DNA of 64,000 nucleotides, taken from contig OY726559.1 of NCBI GenBank assembly GCA_963383645.1, positions 122,126,721 to 122,190,720 of the forward strand, read 5' to 3'. Below the pieces are notes generated by a model. That model was not told where the DNA came from. It ran no database searches and worked only from the letters and a program-made list of their open reading frames with translations. Positions 61,805 to 64,000 of the stretch are shown piece after piece. Position numbers and translations under genes: made by a program. Origin of the DNA: Muscardinus avellanarius (lineage: Eukaryota; Chordata; Mammalia; Rodentia; Gliridae). Positions within the stretch are counted from its first letter, which is position 1; each line of letters opens with the position of its first letter.

Positions 61805-62000
61805 AAATTTTTTTAAAAATTTTTATTGGTGCATTGTATTCATATGTCTTAATGGGATTAAAGATGGTGGATACATACATGCACACATCACGCAATTAGC
61901 TCTTACCCAATTCCTGCCCTATTCCACCCCATTCCCCCTTCCCATGCTTGGTTTAGTTACTGACTTTGACATGTTTGTTTAAGTACATCATGTGCTTTAT
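61805..62000 (-). mobile_element. Short L1 3' end, antisense
   Basis: TTTTTATTGGTGCATTGTATTC to GTTTAAGTACATCATGTG: the last 195 bases of the main L1 family here, severely 5'-truncated. Confidence 0.8.
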
Positions 62001-63700
62001 TAATTTCTATGCCCCTGTTCTATAGAATAGCACTTGTTAATAATATTAATAGTATTTGATTAATGTGTTTAAGAAATTAATGAAATCAATTAGGTATTGA
62101 TACTATTACTCCTAGATTTAGATGTGGAAACTAAGTCTGCCATAGCTGCTAGGTGTTCTGACTTCAAGTTTATTCTTATTTTATCTTGTCACTTATTTCT
62201 GGAGCCTAATTTGATGATTAATTTATCCTTATGTGATTTTTCCTCTTCTGAATTACTATGCCATGTTGAGTTACTCTTACTGCACCTGGTCTTGTGCTAT
62301 GCCTTCTTTTGAATGCTTTAACGAGAGGATGGTAGATTGTTTCCTCTTGAAGCTCACAGCGTATTATTTGCTTTATGCTGTTTAGCTTTTTTCTTTTAAA
62401 ACTAATTAAATTTAAAATGAATTTTACATACTCAGGACTTGATATTTTCATACTTTTTGTATAACAGTATGTAAACTTCTATTTTTGGTAACAATAGATT
62501 AACTTTATTAACTGTTTATCAGGCGACAATGGTATCTTGTCTGCACTTAGTAAAGATACTAGAATGTGACTGAAAACAGAAATGGTTTTAAGTTTTTTAT
62601 TAGGTTTTCTCTTCTATAGTGGTTGATGTATATAAAATATCTTATTTCCTGCTCTACTATTTCCCTAGCTGTCTGATTGATTCAAGGATGGGGAAGACAC
62701 CAAGTAGTAAAAGATGGTTTTCATTTTTCTGAGAAGTAGGCTAAGTCAGCAGCAGGAAAGAGAAGGACAAAGATTCATTTCCTTGTTCTTAGGAGGAGGT
62801 GGACTTTGCAGCTAACGAGCATCTTTGCCTTTTCTGTGTGAACACTGAGATAAAGCATATAAGCTTGCAGTGTACCTGCCACACAAAGCTGTGACAAAGA
62901 CTGTGATAGCAGATGGTATTCATGCACATTTGATTTGCTTAGAAACATACATAAAGAGCAGCATGTACTGTTTTGTTTTCTCCTTAATTACTCAAAGCTA
63001 GGGAAATTCTATTCAAAGATGATTATAGTGATATAGCCAGGATAAGAAAAGTACAAAGGAATATTGACAAGTATATTTTACTGCATAATTTTAACTCTAC
63101 AATATTTATTGAGTATCTGCTTTGTACAAAGCTCAGGATTAGTCCTCATGTTGTAGATTTTACAAAGAGTGGGTTAAGTATTGCCAAATAAATTTGGCTT
63201 AATTAAAATATCATTAGTGTCTTTTATATGCTACTAAAGTGCTGAGAATACAGAAATTAAATCATTTGCTTCCTTAAGGAGACAGTTCATACTGTAGTGG
63301 GGAAAATAAAGCAAATGGATAGTTTTAGTAAGTACCACACATTAGGTACCATGATACATGTGTATCAAGATGCTGTAGATGGATGATCTGAAGAAACAGC
63401 ACCTAATCAAACCTGGGTGGATAGTGAGGATTAGAGAGGGGAGGTCTCCTAGGGAGGTACAGTCCTAGTGAACATCTCTTGTTGATCTTAAACAATGAGT
63501 AGGTACTGGTTAGGTAAAGATGAGGACCAAGACAGGATCAGGAGGCTCATTACATCTCCAGCGGCAGGAAACACCATGGCTGTTTGGGAAAGATTCAAGT
63601 ACTGTTGATACTAATGAAAGTAGCACTAGTGGCAGAAGCTGAGGCTTACTAAAAAGGGCCAGACTCTTGTGGAGTTTAGGGTTTATCCAGTATGTTCATT
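62001..63700 (+). other. Probable TEX9 intron 9, unique stretch
   Basis: No young repeat. A TTTATTGAGTATCTGCTTTG piece near 63108 with text to about 63330 recalls L2/MIR-age repeats. No conserved TEX9 exon seen. Confidence 0.4.
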
Positions 63701-63964
63701 TTTCTTCAGGTAATGACCTGTCAACTCTTCAACAGAATATCCTAGAATATTTGCAGAAATGTGGTTCAGGATGTGGAAAATTATCTATAATATATGCTCT
63801 TCGTGCTCAGAACTGGGATTTTTCCTACAGGGTGAATATAGAATGCTCAGCATTTAATGAATATTTTCCTAAATGATATACCTTGACAGTTTTGCACAAA
63901 AACAGTACTTATGGGAGATTTTTTTTGTCTTTCATTGGTGTTTTGAGAGGTTCCCAAAAGAATT

Positions 63965-64000
63965 ATAGGGTTTGTTTGTTTGTTTGTATTGAGGACTGGA
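63965..64000 (-). mobile_element. Possible start of an antisense SINE
   Basis: (TTTG)n followed by TATTGAGGACTGGA resembles the tail and first bases of an antisense B1-dID copy cut by the window end. Confidence 0.35.

Noticed and set aside
62218..62451. 77-codon minus-strand frame near the window end
   Set aside because: No recognisable motif, composition like the surrounding intron, and no promoter or splice signal.

Overview
This is a stretch of mammalian nuclear DNA. It carries the 5' two thirds of one spliced gene on the + strand. I recognise the gene as TEX9 (testis-expressed 9) from its reading frame across nine exons. Nearly everything else is layered retrotransposons. The dominant SINE is a dimer: a 7SL/B1-like left half with an intact pol III B box, joined to an ID-like right half with an internal deletion (B1-dID type). 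That, with L1 and no Alu, points to a non-murid rodent, perhaps of the squirrel/mountain-beaver/dormouse/beaver side. The species is inference from memory of SINE families and is not certain.

Layout. 1-2560: a degenerate CCCTAA-rich satellite that flips strand near position 1700, giving a large imperfect inverted repeat. 2570-15232: one old L1 split by three later insertions: a near full-length L1 (3497-9910), an antisense L1 fragment (about 10262-11540) and an ORF1-only L1 derivative (11603-14087). 15235-18950: antisense ancient L1, a MaLR-like LTR with nested SINEs, and a MIR. 18953-21723: a second, full-length ORF1-only element with a 16-bp target duplication. 22020-22330: CpG-rich promoter, an X-box-like RFX site, and exons 1 and 2. 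22331-47570: exons 3 to 9 in introns full of SINEs, with a third ORF1-only element in antisense (40557-43706). 47571-64000: probably intron 9, with more L1s, a truncated SINE/ORF1-element chimera (53316-53800) and a fourth ORF1-only copy in antisense (53950-56742). No further exon of the gene was recognised, so the last roughly 120 codons (by comparison with the human protein of about 391 residues, from memory) probably lie beyond the window.

The main discovery candidate is the ORF1-only family. Each complete copy has an L1 promoter/5'UTR with ETS and YY1-like motifs at its very start, an ORF1 of 305 codons, a block of about 0.9 kb replacing all of ORF2 that is largely an inverted piece of an older L1 ORF2, and a standard L1 3'UTR with A-rich tail. 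Four copies plus one 3' fragment share the same joints, so this is a spreading lineage and not a one-off rearrangement. It resembles the known 'half-L1' (HAL1) concept, but this architecture may be undescribed. A second composite is at 31633-32264: a 50-bp GC-rich minisatellite joined to an L1 3' end and flanked by a 16-bp duplication.

All coordinates were read by eye. Exon borders and target duplications were counted base by base; borders of old repeats are approximate to 5-20 bases.
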